A stretch of 64,000 nucleotides of DNA from Raphanus sativus. Lineage: Eukaryota > Streptophyta > Magnoliopsida > Brassicales > Brassicaceae. Of this stretch, positions 1 through 12,289 are shown one piece after another. A program made the position numbers and the translations under genes. The stretch spans positions 14,322,001-14,386,000 of the forward strand of contig NC_079517.1 of assembly GCF_000801105.2 (NCBI RefSeq). Reading direction: 5' to 3'. The first letter of the stretch is position 1. The number at the start of each line of letters is the position of its first letter. The notes under the pieces were generated by a model, which did no database searches, was not told the DNA's origin, and saw only the letters and a program-made list of their open reading frames with translations.

Positions 1-594
1 AAGAGGAACCTTATAATCCACAGGCGGCAAAACCAAACAGTCCTGTTTCGAACCCGACCCGCAAAACCGATCGTTCTCATCACCGTTGGTGTAACCCAAC
101 GCGAGATTCTCAGAGACATTAAAGCAAGGAACATAGTTCTCAGCTTCTACATCACAATACTCCAACTCTTTCCACCTGCTGGGACCAACAGAGATCTCCC
201 CGATATCCAATAAATCAGAAACAAGCTGCTCTTGCAACCTCCTGTAGTTATGATACACGTGACCACCTCTCGGTGACGACGCCGAGATCGAAAGCGTCCA
301 CCAAAAGGAACCGATTAAGGCGAGAACGACGATGAGAAACAAACTGATCTTGAGAAAGAGGAGGATCAATCTGTGCTTGCCCCTCGGATCACCGTTGTCG
401 CCGGTTTTGGAAGGAGGTTGGTTGTTGAAGAGGAAAGCGAAAGGAAACCTCAAGGTTAAGCTGGTGTCTGTAATAGAACGGCCTCGGATCAAGTCTGTTT
501 TGTCTTTCATTTGAGAGTCTCTTAGATCGTCGCTGCTGTCGGAAACTCGTACTCCTCCTCCTGAGATGCCACGTTGTAGTGGCATCGACGACAT
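1..594 (-). CDS. QUA2: QUA2/TSD2 pectin methyltransferase-like protein, N-terminal 198 codons (runs off window)
   Basis: QUASIMODO2/TUMOROUS SHOOT DEVELOPMENT2 is a Golgi type II membrane protein of the putative methyltransferase (DUF248) family, needed for homogalacturonan synthesis and cell adhesion. The frame is open from an ATG at 594-592 to base 1. The N-terminus MSSMPLQRGISGGG, the segment VYHNYRRLQEQLVSD and the stretch with ENLALGYTNGDENDRFC match Arabidopsis QUA2 as I remember it. A cytosolic tail of about 74 residues with SDSSDDLRDSQ is followed by one hydrophobic helix at about residues 75-100 (LILLFLKISLFLIVV), then the start of the lumenal domain with its early Cys residues. A second ATG lies 9 bases downstream (SSM); the first is chosen because it directly follows the leader exon junction. 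The catalytic SAM domain lies outside the window. Family certain, orthology very likely. Confidence 0.95.
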   Translation of the reverse strand, partial: MSSMPLQRGISGGGVRVSDSSDDLRDSQMKDKTDLIRGRSITDTSLTLRFPFAFLFNNQPPSKTGDNGDPRGKHRLILLFLKISLFLIVVLALIGSFWWTLSISASSPRGGHVYHNYRRLQEQLVSDLLDIGEISVGPSRWKELEYCDVEAENYVPCFNVSENLALGYTNGDENDRFCGSGSKQDCLVLPPVDYKVPL

Positions 595-1190
595 GGTGAA
601 AGATCACTGTTATTAAAAATTAAAAAAAAATTAGAAGGGATTCGGACAAGACTAATCGATCTGATGACCCTAGAAACTAATGTTCTGTCTGAATTTTTTT
701 TTTTGTGTAAATATTAATAAGATTCGGATCATAAAAAAAAACAAAAATCGAAGTGAAATTTCAAATTAAGCATATGTAGATCCAGGGACTCTGGGCAGTG
801 ATGATCGAATCAGCTCGAATAATCGCAGAAACTTCGATATGATCTCTCGTGTGTATCGAAATCCAACAACGATTGAATCGAAACAAAGCAAGAGAGGTAA
901 GAATCTGAAGAAAAAAGGAGACGCGATACCTTGCAGTAGTGTTCTTGGAGCAGAAGATACGCACTGTTATTTACAAAACGATTTGAATCTTAATCAGATT
1001 CTTCTTCAGAGAGCTCTGTATATATCTACGAGATGAAGCTAGAGAGTGTGGGAGAGAGTGAAGCAGAAGCAGCAGCAGCGTGGTGTATGGATCTAATCTG
1101 GACAAAGCTTCTGAGAACTGGAATTATTAACGAAAATAAAGAAAAAATAATTATCTCAGTTTAAGAAATATAATTCCGTTGGCAAGGCTC
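595..1190 (-). other. QUA2: QUA2 5' leader with a 323-bp intron
   Basis: On the minus strand a donor TGCAAG|GTATCG follows base 930 and an acceptor TTAATAACAG|TGATC precedes base 606, so the leader intron is 929-607. Only 12 leader bases (606-595) separate the acceptor from the ATG. The upstream leader exon runs from 930 to roughly 1100-1190 and contains CT-rich leader sequence (CTCTCTCCCACACTCTC). A TATAAATAA string at 1220-1212 (minus) could be the TATA box. Splice sites are read directly; the transcript start is inferred. Confidence 0.7.
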
Positions 1191-1833
1191 TCTCGATTAT
1201 CATTTTTTTGTTTATTTATAAACGTGAGAAAGAATAAATTAGTGGAATAATCTCTACTCTCGCGTTGAATTAATAAAAAAAAAAAGGAAACTCTTCTCTG
1301 TATTTATTTTATTTTATTTTATTTTTTGGCTTAACACCGTATTTAAGGGAAAAAGAAGAGAAGCTTCACATGGGTACATGTCTAATTACTACATCATGTA
1401 TTTAAATCACGCTGTGTTTAATTTACTTTAATTTAAATTTAATTTAATTGTTGACCTTTCTCTTTCTCTCTCTTTCTTCCCATGAAAACTTGGCGGTGCA
1501 TAAAAACAAATTATATTTATTGACTCTTGGAATTTAATTTGAGTAATTCGACTGAAAAAATAGGAAATTGTTTAATAGTAGTTGACAAATTAAAACCTAG
1601 AGATGCCTAATGGAGTACTAATTATAGTAATATAATTTTACCTATGTTACTTAATTACTTTGCGCTAGGTGTCTCACAAGCTTTTATTAAAGGTTATTTA
1701 CTTATTTTGTCGCCAGTTAGTGAAAAAAATTTTACGTTATGTCGATAATTTGTTTCATAGCCCTTAATGACATTTACGTGAACATCGTGAATTTCGGAAG
1801 ACAAAAAAAATGTCACCCTTTTATTTATTTTTT
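1191..1833. other. Upstream region of QUA2, no gene seen
   Basis: AT-rich sequence with T and A runs, no convincing ORF. It presumably contains the QUA2 promoter (possible TATA box at 1212-1220). Nothing else is recognisable. Confidence 0.5.
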
Positions 1834-3071
1834 GGGAAAATTGCATAAAAAACCTCCAAAATGGCAATCACTTACACTTTAAACCCTGAAGTTATTTAAC
1901 TAGCACATTAAACATTCAAGTTGGTTTTTGTATCACTAAAAACCTTCAACGTGGCTTACTTGTTCATCAAGCCGAAAATGTGACCTGTTGACCTGTTAAC
2001 ATGATGACATGTCAGTTTTTTTTGTTTTATTATTAATATTTACTTATATTTAGTTACTAAAGCAATTAACAATAAATAAAAATTGAAAAATCATAGATCA
2101 TTAAAAAATCGAAATATTTTTCTTTCAAATGAAAAGGATTTTATTTTATAAAAAAATAAATTTCTTCTCACATTTTTATTTTTTAAAGTAAAAAAATCTA
2201 AATTTTCTAAAGAGTTAAGTGAATGCAAAATTTGATATATGTATTTAAAATTTTGTTTGAAATTATTTATTGATTTCAGAAAATTTTATTTAGAAAATAT
2301 ATTTTAATTACATAAATAATAAATAAAACTAAATATTTTCAAAATAAAATAAAGATATTTTTAGTAAGACATTGAGTTATTTTTGAAAATCATACAAAAT
2401 CTCGAAATTTTCTAAATTTTTCTTTTAAATCGATATCATTGTTTACGGTAAGACTTTTGACAAACTAATAATGACAATGATGGTTTTAAATAAATATATC
2501 AAAATGGGAAGTATAAATATTTTGTTTAAAATTATTTATCAATTTATGTAAATGACAGTTTTGATATATTTATTTAAAACCCAATTTTGATATATTTATT
2601 TTCAAAATAAATTTTCTGAAATTAGAATTAATAAATAATTTCAAACAATGTTTTAAAAAAAATTGACTTTCACTTAACTCTTTAGAAAATTTCAGAACCT
2701 TTTTGAATTTAAAAAAAAAATTGAAAATATTTTTTTAGAAAAGAAATCTTTTCCATTTTTAAGAAAATATTTCAACTTTTTTTAAAAAATCATTTTCTGT
2801 ATTTATTGTTAGTTATTTATATTAACTAAATATTTATAATTTAGATGGGTTATAATTAAATATAAGTAAATATTAATAAAAAATAAAAACTGATACATCA
2901 CCATTTTAACAGGTCAACAAGTCATCATTTTTGCTTGATGAACAAGTAAGCCACGTTGAAGTTTTTTAGTGATACAAAAGCCAACTTGAATGTTTGATAT
3001 GCTAGTTAAATAACTTCAGGGTTTAAAGTGTAAGTGAATGCCACTCTGAAGGTTTTTTATGCGATTTTCCC
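1834..3071. mobile_element. Foldback MULE-like element, 1238 bp, near-palindromic
   Basis: The left end GGGAAAATTGCATAAAAAACC is mirrored at the right end as GGTTTTTTATGCGATTTTCCC. The inverted repeat continues inward for about 200 bp (for example TACTTGTTCATCAAGC at the left against GCTTGATGAACAAGTA at the right) and reappears deeper (TTTTCTAAAGAGTTAAGTGA near 2204 against TCACTTAACTCTTTAGAAAA near 2671), so almost the whole element can fold back. Flanking 9-mers are TTATTTTTT and TTTTTTTTT, an 8/9 match consistent with a 9-bp Mutator-type target duplication, though T-rich sequence makes this weak. No coding capacity. Confidence 0.8.
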
Positions 3072-3140
3072 TTTTTTTTTTTGTTAATTATCTTTGAATA
3101 TAAGTATCATCGTCAAAATTATTAGTTCCGATAAATAATA

Positions 3141-3379
3141 CTCCCTCCGTTTCGATTTAATTGTCGTTCTGGAACAAAATTTCGTTTCAAAATAAGTGTC
3201 GTTTTAGGATTTTAATGCAAAATTTATTAACAAGATTTTCCAATTTATTTTTTTTATTGGTTGAAATGTGGTTAGATATATAGGTAATTGTGTTTTTATT
3301 TTGGAAATATATAAAATTATATGTTTTATTAATATGGGTGTATAAACTCATAACGACAAATAAAATGAAACGGAAGGAG
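3141..3379. mobile_element. Stowaway (Tc1/mariner) MITE, 239 bp
   Basis: The ends CTCCCTCCGTTTC and GAAACGGAAGGAG are the classic Stowaway terminal inverted repeat. TA flanks both sides (3139-3140 and 3380-3381). The interior resembles the second copy at 28410-28638, including AAATAAGTGTCGTTTT near the left end and AGAACGACAAAT-like sequence near the right end. Confidence 0.9.
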
Positions 3380-3381
3380 TA

Positions 3382-3877
3382 GTATGTCACGTTTCATATA
3401 TATATAAGAATGAATGAAATGATGAGTTTTTTATTATATAAAATTGAGTTGATAGCTAAACTAAATAACAACAAAAGACACATGATATGTTACGAGGGTG
3501 TTTCAAAAAGAAGTGTTAAAAAAAAAGATAATGTTGTGAGAAAACAAATTTGGCCGGTTTAGGATTTGCCCTCTGATCAGAATTATGATTTTAGAACAAA
3601 GTGTGCATGTCTTTGGTTTGGTTTTCATTTTTCAACTTATATAGGTTTGGCTCTTATCCAAAAATTAATATTCGACAAAAAAGAAAAAGAAGAAGATATT
3701 TAAAGATAAAAAACAGTAAACCGTTTTCCGGTATGTAAAATTACCGGTAATTGGATATTTAAATGTAGTCGGATTCGAATTCAGTTTGTTTATCAACATT
3801 GAAACATCATGCTACCACCTGATTACTAACATGCAGTTAAAAGAAAAAAGGCAAAAAAATGAAGAAATAAGGTATCA
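3382..3877. other. Gap without a gene
   Basis: AT-rich sequence with no ORF or repeat structure that I can support. Confidence 0.4.
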
Positions 3878-3915
3878 CTAGATTTTGACCCGTCCTCTCT
3901 GGAGGACGGGTATAC
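3878..3915 (-). mobile_element. Helitron 3' terminus (minus strand)
   Basis: Read on the minus strand the sequence ends GGGTCAAAATCTAG followed by T, the CTRR|T rule for Helitrons. A 9-bp stem (ACCCGTCCT / AGGACGGGT, 3888-3896 with 3903-3911) lies just inside the end, as expected for the Helitron terminator hairpin. The matching TC 5' end, which should lie to the right, was not found, so element length is unknown. Confidence 0.65.
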
Positions 3916-6373
3916 CTTTTGCTTTGCATTTTATTTAACAAAATTAGTTTTCATATTTATATTTTTAATTAATTTTTTTTGTAATCATATTTGTGTAAAA
4001 TATTTTTTCTAAAATGATGAGTAAAAGACTTTAATTTATTTTATTAAAAATAATTGGACTAAATCTATATTAGTAGAATCTTTTAAAAGGACAGGTATAT
4101 ATATATATATATATAGAAAATTTTATTTTTTATATTGTGTTATCTGTAATGATCTTTGTGTTTAAAGTGGTTAGCGTTATTATATAGTTTGATGCAAATA
4201 TAAAAAAAAATAGATATAACGTTTATCAATTGGATAGTTTAGGTATGGGAAAAAAACCTAGATCCGAAGAACTGAACAGAACCCGATCCGAAGAAGTAGT
4301 ATACCAAACAGAACTGAAATTAATTAAATATCCGAATGAGTTCAAGTTTTTGGTATTTAAAGAATCGAAACCGAACCCAACCTGAACCGAAGTATTTCGG
4401 GTTGCCGAATATATCTGATATATATTTATATATATATATATATATATATATTAATTATTTTTAGATTTAATGTATAATAAAACATTCAAAATATATAAGA
4501 TACTTTTTGGTTGTTCAAAATATTTGAAAATATATACGAATAGTCGTATATGTCTAAAATAGCTAAAGTATACTCAAGACACTAAAAATACTTAAAATAT
4601 CTATTGATTCTCAATCCAAATATTCAAATCAAACCAATTTATATATAAATTTTAGGTATTTTGACCTATGCTATTCAAATTTATATGTAATATCTATTTT
4701 TGTTTATAGATTTTGTGAAAATTTAAATATATCAGGAATTTAAAAAATTTAAAAATTATTTAAATGGGTTATCTGTACCCAAACCAAACTCTCAAAGATC
4801 TGAACCGAATCCAAACCAAAATTTAGAAATACTCAATGGGGCTGAAATCTTTGAATCCGAAAATTCAAAATCTGAATAGAACCAACCGAACCCAATGGAG
4901 GCCCGAACGCCCACCCGTAGAACATTTAATAAATAGTTTTTAATCGAATAATCTATTGAAAACCCGTTAAACTAAATAAATTTATAAGAAAATTTATTTC
5001 TATTAAAAGTCCACTTAGACCACCCATTAAACCATATTTAAACATCATGTGCGTTGTTAATAGATAAAACTAATGTCTATATAAAATATTTAAAATTTAA
5101 ATAAGTTAATGTTTGGTTGAATAAATCCCAGATTTTTAGGCTGAGATGTAAATTATGTTGTTGTAGTGTGATAATGATTTTTTGAAAAAATGGTGTTCAA
5201 TTTTTTTTGTTTTTTTTGCTAAAGATGTTGCTAAAAATATATGTTAAATATGATTACAAACCTTATATTTAAATGTTTTTATATCAATATAAAAAGATTT
5301 AAATCATACATGGACGAATTTGAACATAGTCACATAAGATAAAAATCAGCTTTAAATTGTTTAATATAAATTACATATATCATTATAATTATTCTCGTAT
5401 AGAAACTATCAAAAGCTAAAAACAGTTTTAATAATGATTACTGTTAATTTCAAAACTACCCAAAGAAATAGGGAGATACGTTTTCTTACATTAAAAAGTA
5501 GTTATGTTTTTAACTTTAAAATCATAGTATTATATGCTACATAAATTAAGAAGTCAGTTTTCTTTTTTGAAAGAGTAAAACATGTAAATAATTAGTTGGA
5601 CACAACCTTTTATTAACTGAAAATACTTGTCTTTTAAATGAATAAATAGTTTGTTTAAATTTTACAAATTTATTTAGAAAATGCCATCTTTTTAGTTTTT
5701 TTTGTTTAAAATTAAGAATTAACATTTATGTGGTCATTTTAAATGATACTTGCAACACATAAATATTTTAAGAAATTGAAAATATTTCACATTTTTAATA
5801 ATAATTTAATTTCGTATATAACAATATATTGAAATATTTTTAATTTTAAAAAATAGAACAAAACAATTATACAACAGAAAAAAAAATTCATCCTGAAATT
5901 AAGGGCTAGTTCAAATGAGATTCTATTGTTGGATTAAATAGATTTAGTTAGGATTAAATAGATTTAAATATAATTTAAATAAAAAGCATAGATTAAAAAT
6001 ATATCAGTGGCATATGATGGTAAATATTTTAAAACTTCAAGGTGGTCTCAAAAAAGCCTCTTGTGTTTTAATAGTATTGATTTATTTTGATAAAAAAGGT
6101 ATCATTTATTATCAAACGCATTGGTAAGAAACCAGTTGCCGACTTGTATATGCCAACCACGATAAGGTTAACTTTGGAGGTAATTGCGGCAAAGTTCGTG
6201 TATTTTTTTTTTAAATCCTACTAACTGTATATTTCTTCTTTAATGGTTTCGTATTTACTTCATTATAAAAAAAAAAAATTAAAAGATGTTTTCAGCTCTT
6301 AACCAGAACTTTTTGGATTTGTTCAATAGTCTTTTTCAACCAGATCAAATCCGAGCAGCAAAAGACCACTAGT
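3916..6373. repeat. AT-rich repeat-derived region
   Basis: No gene. Bases about 4235-4920 hold a diverged repeat rich in CCGAACC/CCAAACC strings that resembles the distal part of the Helitron at 18210-19004 (shared runs around ACCAAAATTTA and GGCTGAAATCTTTG/TGCTGAAATCTTTA) in the same orientation. A (TA)n tract sits near 4431-4451. From 4921 to 6373 I see only AT-rich sequence. Confidence 0.5.
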
Positions 6374-6963
6374 AGGCATGGATATGGATCGGATATCCGA
6401 GTTTTTTTTAGATATTTTTGATTTGCTTTGTATATTACGGATATTTAAATTTTCGATTTGTTTTACTTCGGAAAAATACGAATATTCGGAAAATAAATAG
6501 ATATTTACGGATATTTACGGATAATTACGGATATCTCATTTGTTTTAATTAATACAAATAATCTAATAAATTCGATACAAAACTTATATAAGATAAAAAT
6601 TAAAAAGTTGTGAATCTACATAATAATACAAAACTTAATAAAAATTATAATTGTCATAATTTTTTTTTTATGTAATACTTTTATATAAGTAAGAATGTGA
6701 ATAGAATCTATAACATCATTTTTAGAATAATAATTATATAATTTTATATATTTAAAACTTTAAATATAATAAAAATATACATGCATTTATATATTGCTCC
6801 GCTTCCTAAAATTTTAATATTTGTGATTTGTTTCAATTTTAGCGAATATTTATTTTTACTATTTGATTTGTTTCGAGAGTTTACGGATATTCGGAATTTT
6901 CGGATCAAATTGAAATGAATAACTAATAAAATCAAATTTCACGGATAAAATGCCCGGCCCTAG
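6374..6963. mobile_element. Degenerate hAT-like non-autonomous element
   Basis: The left end TAGGCATGGATATGGATC and the right end ATGCCCGGCCCTA are imperfect inverted repeats. Both sides are bordered by CCACTA-containing sequence (CCACTAG at the left, CCACTATT at the right), compatible with a mutated 8-bp hAT duplication. The interior repeats the string ACGGATAT(T) many times. No ORF. Confidence 0.45.
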
Positions 6964-7436
6964 CCACTATTACGTCGGAGTTGTTTGATTGCTCATGCAT
7001 ATTTATCAAAAGGATTTACAAATCTGCATGTACCGTAAATGTAAATAAAGTGGAAGAGGCCATAATGAGAAATGTTTAATTTACATTTTGTAACTTCTTG
7101 GATACGAACAAAAGCTTTGTTTACATTTTTGTGTATGTTTGTACTCGCCGTGGAGAAAGATACTACGCATGGTTCAGATAACTATCAGGTAAATGAAAAC
7201 GCACGAGTTACGAGTATAAAGCCACATAAGTTTATGGATTTTATTGGAGGAATGTAAAATCCGTGAATACAATGGGATCACGTTGCTCCACAAACATTCC
7301 AATGTGCAAAGAAACAACATGTAACCTTCCATCTTTGTAATTTATTGTGTTTGGGGAAAGGTATACTTCTATTGACTAAACAAACAGAAACTATATATTA
7401 AAAAGTGATAAATAAAAGAGGAAAACATATATAGTT

Positions 7437-7630
7437 AACCAGCACAAGTTGGCCTAGTGGTCTTGAGGAAGCCAAAGGCTCTAATACGGACCCGGGTTCG
7501 ATACGCGCTGGCCACGGAATGACTTAGGCCCCTTGAGGGTACAGACGCAGGCTGGTTCCGGGCTCAGGGGGATTAGTCGGTTGGCCACGGCCGCCGGATC
7601 ACCTCCTGATTATTCAAAAAAAAAAAAAAA
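7437..7630 (+). mobile_element. tRNA-derived SINE with 15-bp target duplication
   Basis: An A box (GGCCTAGTGGTCTTGAGGA) is followed by a B box (GGGTTCGATACGC), the internal RNA polymerase III promoter of tRNA-derived SINEs, and the element ends in a run of A. The 15-bp string AAAACATATATAGTT is found exactly at 7422-7436 and again at 7631-7645, flanking the element. Length about 194 bp excluding the duplication; the A tail blurs the right boundary by a few bases. Confidence 0.92.
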
Positions 7631-7645
7631 AAAACATATATAGTT

Positions 7646-8341
7646 TGCTCTTACAACCAAAGTTACTAAAATTTAACGAATATCCTTTTTCCAAATTTTT
7701 AGACAAACTTAACAACTCCTTCTTCTTGTGATGATGTTTTAACTATATTATGTGACCAATTTCTATATATTATCCAATTCACAGTTATCATAAATATTTT
7801 GAAGTATTAGCAAAACTAATTAATTATATTATATTTTGGGGTAAAGCGAGATGTACATCTAAGAATTTTTTTTCTTTTCAATATGCATGTCATAACACAA
7901 TAAAAGACGAATAAATCATATATATATATATATATATATATGATGAAAATCAAGTGCAATTTATTTGCGATTCAAGTGAAAACTAGACTTGTGTATTTTG
8001 TGTAACTAAACTAATAAATTGTACTATCAGTCGGCTTGCATCCTTGCCATCGTGGTGTGTAGTGTGTACGTATTATACATGCAACAAATGCAGGTACATA
8101 CTAACATACACTACAATGTACGTATTGTATATGCAACAAATGCAGGTACATACTTAACATACACTACAATGCCTACATAATACATGTTAAAAACTTTTGG
8201 TTTCTGATTTAAATCTGCGAGAGTAACTATTAGTAGTTTTTTTGCTTTCTTGTCTGAACAGAATTTGATGGATCTGCTATATAAAAATGAAATATTTACG
8301 TCACGGAGCAGTTTCAAGTTTTTAATAACAGGATAGAGCAC
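7646..8341. repeat. Gap with a local tandem duplication at about 8079-8172
   Basis: No gene. A block of about 40 bp containing ATGCAACAAATGCAGGTACA and ACATACACTACAATG occurs twice in tandem (near 8079 and 8130). An (AT)n tract lies at about 7919-7941. The rest is AT-rich. Confidence 0.6.
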
Positions 8342-10450
8342 TTATTGCTACTGAGGCAGTTTTTTGTAATAGCTTCCTTTTTGTCCTAACTAATTGGTTA
8401 TCATATAACCTAGAGCGCTAACCCATTTTCTAACTAAACCTAGTGTTTTAGCGGGAACAGCTCTCCACCACTCATCTTAATTTCTTTTGGACGGTGTAGA
8501 TCGTTTCTGCTATTTTTTGACATGACTCATATCTACCAATTCCTAACCATCCGATTACATCATCTGTCCCACTAACCGACAACTCAGATTAATTGGGTTT
8601 TAATTATCTCAGAGTTACTTTTCTACTTTCTTTATTTTCCTCATTCTAAGAAAAAAAATCAAAACTTCAGTAAGACATTTTATTCCTCGGGTTCGATGTT
8701 CATGCATTCAGTTTACGCCCGTGTTTACCAACATGTACAATGAACATACATCTCGTGTACATGTGTTCAGGGTACTCACAGCGTAATGTACATTAAGGAC
8801 ATCCATACGTGTATACATTAGTCTCTTAGTCCAACTGCTTTTACAATGTACATTACGTTGATTGTACATTTGTACAATTAAGTTTGATGTCCATGTTTTA
8901 ATAGATGTCACGATTTGCATACAATACGTTTCTCATTTCCTTTTTAGCTAGTGTACATGTGTACAACCACAACTGAATATACATGTTTTGTTTTTATGGA
9001 CAATAAAAGCCACCGATGAATGTACATATCTTAAAAAACAAAAAGCGTTCAATGTACAAGGACGTCTCGTACATGTGTCTAGTCAAACGCAATGTCCATG
9101 CATACAACAATGTCCATGCGCCACAAGTAATCACGGTTCAGACTTACATCGTGAACGTGTGTACAATAAAGGACCATACCCATACATTCTTTATTGTCCA
9201 TGTCTTAGTTCACATACAATACGTATCACACGGTGTGTCCATGTGTACGCTAGAACAAACGATGTACACACACGCTGTGTACATGTGTACACTAGAACTA
9301 TTGTCTATGCATACTTTGCTGTTCAACAACGCCAGATTATACACGGTTCATGGCTACGCTGTCTACATGTGTACTTGATGTACACACGTTCACGATGTAA
9401 AATTCTGCATTCAACATATGTACATCATATGCACATTCCACGTGTGTCTGCACATTATGTACATATATACAATGATCTTACACGACTATACACGAGTTCA
9501 CATACAATACGTATCCCATGTCTTTTTCGCTTTTGTACACACACGGTGTGTACATGTATACACTATAAAGAGGAATGTACACACATGTTGTGTACATGTG
9601 TACACTAGAACTATTGTCCATGCATACTTTGCTTTTCCACGACGCCAACGTATACATGGTTCATGGTTACGCTGTCTACATGGTACTTGATGTATCACGG
9701 TTCATGGCTTCTGTACACACATGTGGGGTCCATGTGTACACTAGAACAAACGATGTACACACGCTGTGTACATGTGTACACTAGAACTATTGTCCTTGCA
9801 TACTTTGATGTTCAACGCCCCCAGGGTATACGCGCTTCATGGCTACGCTGTCTACAAAGCCTTTGAATATATGTTGGTCCTTTCGCTTGGAAAGCGGTCG
9901 GTTGCAAAGAGACGCACATGCAACAAAACCTTCACATCCTCCACACTGGAGTCCGCCTAATCTGCAACCAAAACACAATAAATTTAAGCAATCCATAATT
10001 TGGCTCCGCCGCGCCTCCTAGAATTAAAATCGGCAAAAAACCTAACCTTGTTCTCGCTCCTTGCCACAACTACTTCGGGTTCTAGCCATCGTTAAATGCG
10101 CTCCACGGCGTTGTTTTTAATCGCCGAAGGAAGAACAGAAAACCTCTCCACCTTAATCTCCCGAGATATTTCCCTCTAAAAATCTTGGTTTCCGCAAATT
10201 CAAAAAATAACGGTGAAAATGCAAAATTAAAAGGTCGCTGAACTGTCTCCTAAATTAAATCGAATTAATTATGTCTACAGGTCCACAAACTTTTCGAAAT
10301 TTGAAAACCAAGAAAACCAGTTACAAAACCAAACTAAACGAAAGAAAGAAGCTGCGCCAGTTAGGATTTAGTCAAGGGCATTTTGAGTCTTTTCACACAT
10401 AAACTACCCCACCCATCGTAACTGCCTCATCCTGTAATAAAAAGACATAA
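8342..10450. repeat. TGTACA-rich repeat locus, possible non-TIR MULE relic
   Basis: From about 8690 to 9870 the palindromic string TGTACA and its extension TGTACATGTGTACA recur dozens of times. A longer unit containing ACACTAGAACTATTGTCCATG, then CATACTTTG, then GGTTCATGGCTACGCTGTCTACA appears at about 9285-9380, 9600-9690 and 9775-9860. A second TGTACA-rich locus lies at 60490-61330. Open frames here are repeat artefacts (rich in HVCT, YTRT). The outer limits are arbitrary: short inverted strings around ACTGAGGCAGT (8350) and ACTGCCTCA (10421) suggest but do not prove element ends. Confidence 0.6.
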
Positions 10451-10835
10451 ACTGTCTTAGAGTGAAAATAACTCTATAAAAATAGCGTTTTAAAGTGTGA
10501 AAAAAACAATAGATAAAACGGCGAAAGGTGGGTCCTATAGGAAACGCGGTTACATGTCGGTGGCTCATCATATACGTGTCGGATCACATTTTTTCCTTTT
10601 ACTTTTTTTTTGAAACGAAAAAATTTAAATCCGGATCTATTATGATATATCTAAACCATCTTTCATAAGTAATAGATCTATGTCCGCATGGCCATATATA
10701 GGGTTAATAATTTCACATTAGAAAAAAAAACTTTTTGCTCTCGACCAACATGACAATTCCTCCTCTACTGAAAAACACTAGACCACCACAATATAATTAT
10801 TCTTTTCTCTTTTACGAAAATTAATATTTGGATAG
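10451..10835. other. Gap without a gene
   Basis: No ORF, repeat or regulatory structure that I can support. Confidence 0.4.
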
Positions 10836-11400
10836 AAAATAAGAATCAAAAGTTATAGACAAGACTTTACATTCAGTTTAAGTTAACTGATTAGTATAAA
10901 TTAGAACTTGATTTAGTCAAGTTTAAGTTTGGATCGAATCAATTAGACAAATTCTCTCTATCAGTTAACACATGTGTAGTTTGTACACATGTGGTAGGTT
11001 AACTGACTCAATTTATAAGGGTCGATTAGTGTTACAATAAATTGTTTTGTTAAGCTGATTAGGATTGTTAGATCAGTCATCAGAGTCAACAAGACAAAGA
11101 ATGAAGTCGGGTTGTAAAGACGGTGGCTCGAGCTTGTGAGCGACCATTGATATAGCGAATTGCTGGTTCAATTCTAGTTCCGATAAAGTAAGGAGCTCTT
11201 TCTAGTTCAAAGGAATACAGTGAATATTGGGTGAACATCTCATGTGCATGCTCCTTAATTCGTCTTTTAAATTCGTTCGCGGTCAAATGAAGAAGAAGAA
11301 GAAGATAGACGGCTATGATCTTCACAAATTGGTATCAGAATGTCATGTTCTTCGATTCAAGAACGACATCTCAAATCGGTGAATTGAATAGATAGATTCA
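10836..11400 (+). mobile_element. Possible LTR-retrotransposon remnant (LTR end plus primer-binding site)
   Basis: TGGTATCAGAA at 11330-11340 matches the usual plant copia primer-binding site complementary to initiator tRNA-Met. The preceding 500 bp, less AT-rich than its surroundings, would be the LTR. No second LTR and no gag-pol were found. Weak evidence. Confidence 0.4.
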
Positions 11401-12289
11401 TGTCTAATAAAATTTATACATGCTTTATAAATCGTTTATAAAAATATAAATACATTTATAAAATTATTTATATTGGCTTATCATATGCTTTAAACTATTA
11501 TTAGAGGTTTAAGTTATTTATACAAGCTTACAAATTTATTTATAAAATATATTTTGAAATTTTAAATTAAATTAGAAGTCATTTAAGTGATTTTTTATTA
11601 GGTGTCAATCATATAGAAGTTTTTTTTGAAAAATTATTATAATTTGATTTGCTAAAAGATTTTTAATTTTTATTTATTTTATGAGTAAAAAATCAGTCTA
11701 GAACCAAATTTTATCAGCATCCAAACACCTAAATATATTGCACATAACATGGTAATTAAATATGTTATTTATATAATATATACAATGCGTCATACAATCT
11801 TTTTAGCAATAAAGTATTTATGAACTATATAAATATGAAAATTCTTTTAAATAGTCATTTTAAATTTTTGTCACAACAATAGTCCTAAGAAAATAAAATG
11901 ACCAAAATAGTCTCTTTTTTTTTAAAAAAAATTACTTTATTTTTTGAAATTTGAAACCTATCCCCAAAACTCACCCTTTAACTATATACACTGAGTCAAA
12001 TAAACATAAACACTTGTCTCTTCTATATTTTCATTTCAAATAGTCATACATTTAAGTTGTATTAAACATATTTTTGAAAAACTGAAGTTATCATAGATAT
12101 TAATACTCTAAGATAATATATAGATACGCGATTAGACTTTGCTAGGCAAATTTTAAACCTTTTTTTTTTGGAGAAATCTAAACGAAGATTGATTTTACAA
12201 CAAAAATCTATAATTCTCGACATGCAAATGGAAGATGAAGCAATAGACAAACACTCATTGGAGTACTAACAGGCGGATCCAACAAACAA
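11401..12289. other. Gap without a gene
   Basis: Very AT-rich, no coding or repeat features recognised. Confidence 0.4.

Noticed and set aside
7441..7520. tRNA gene suggested by A and B boxes
   Set aside because: No foldable acceptor stem; A tail and target duplication identify a SINE.
8988..9608. 206-codon open frame and several overlapping frames in the TGTACA-rich locus
   Set aside because: The protein is a direct reading of the DNA repeat (HVCT/YTRT strings), no homology or domain, and frames exist in several phases at once.
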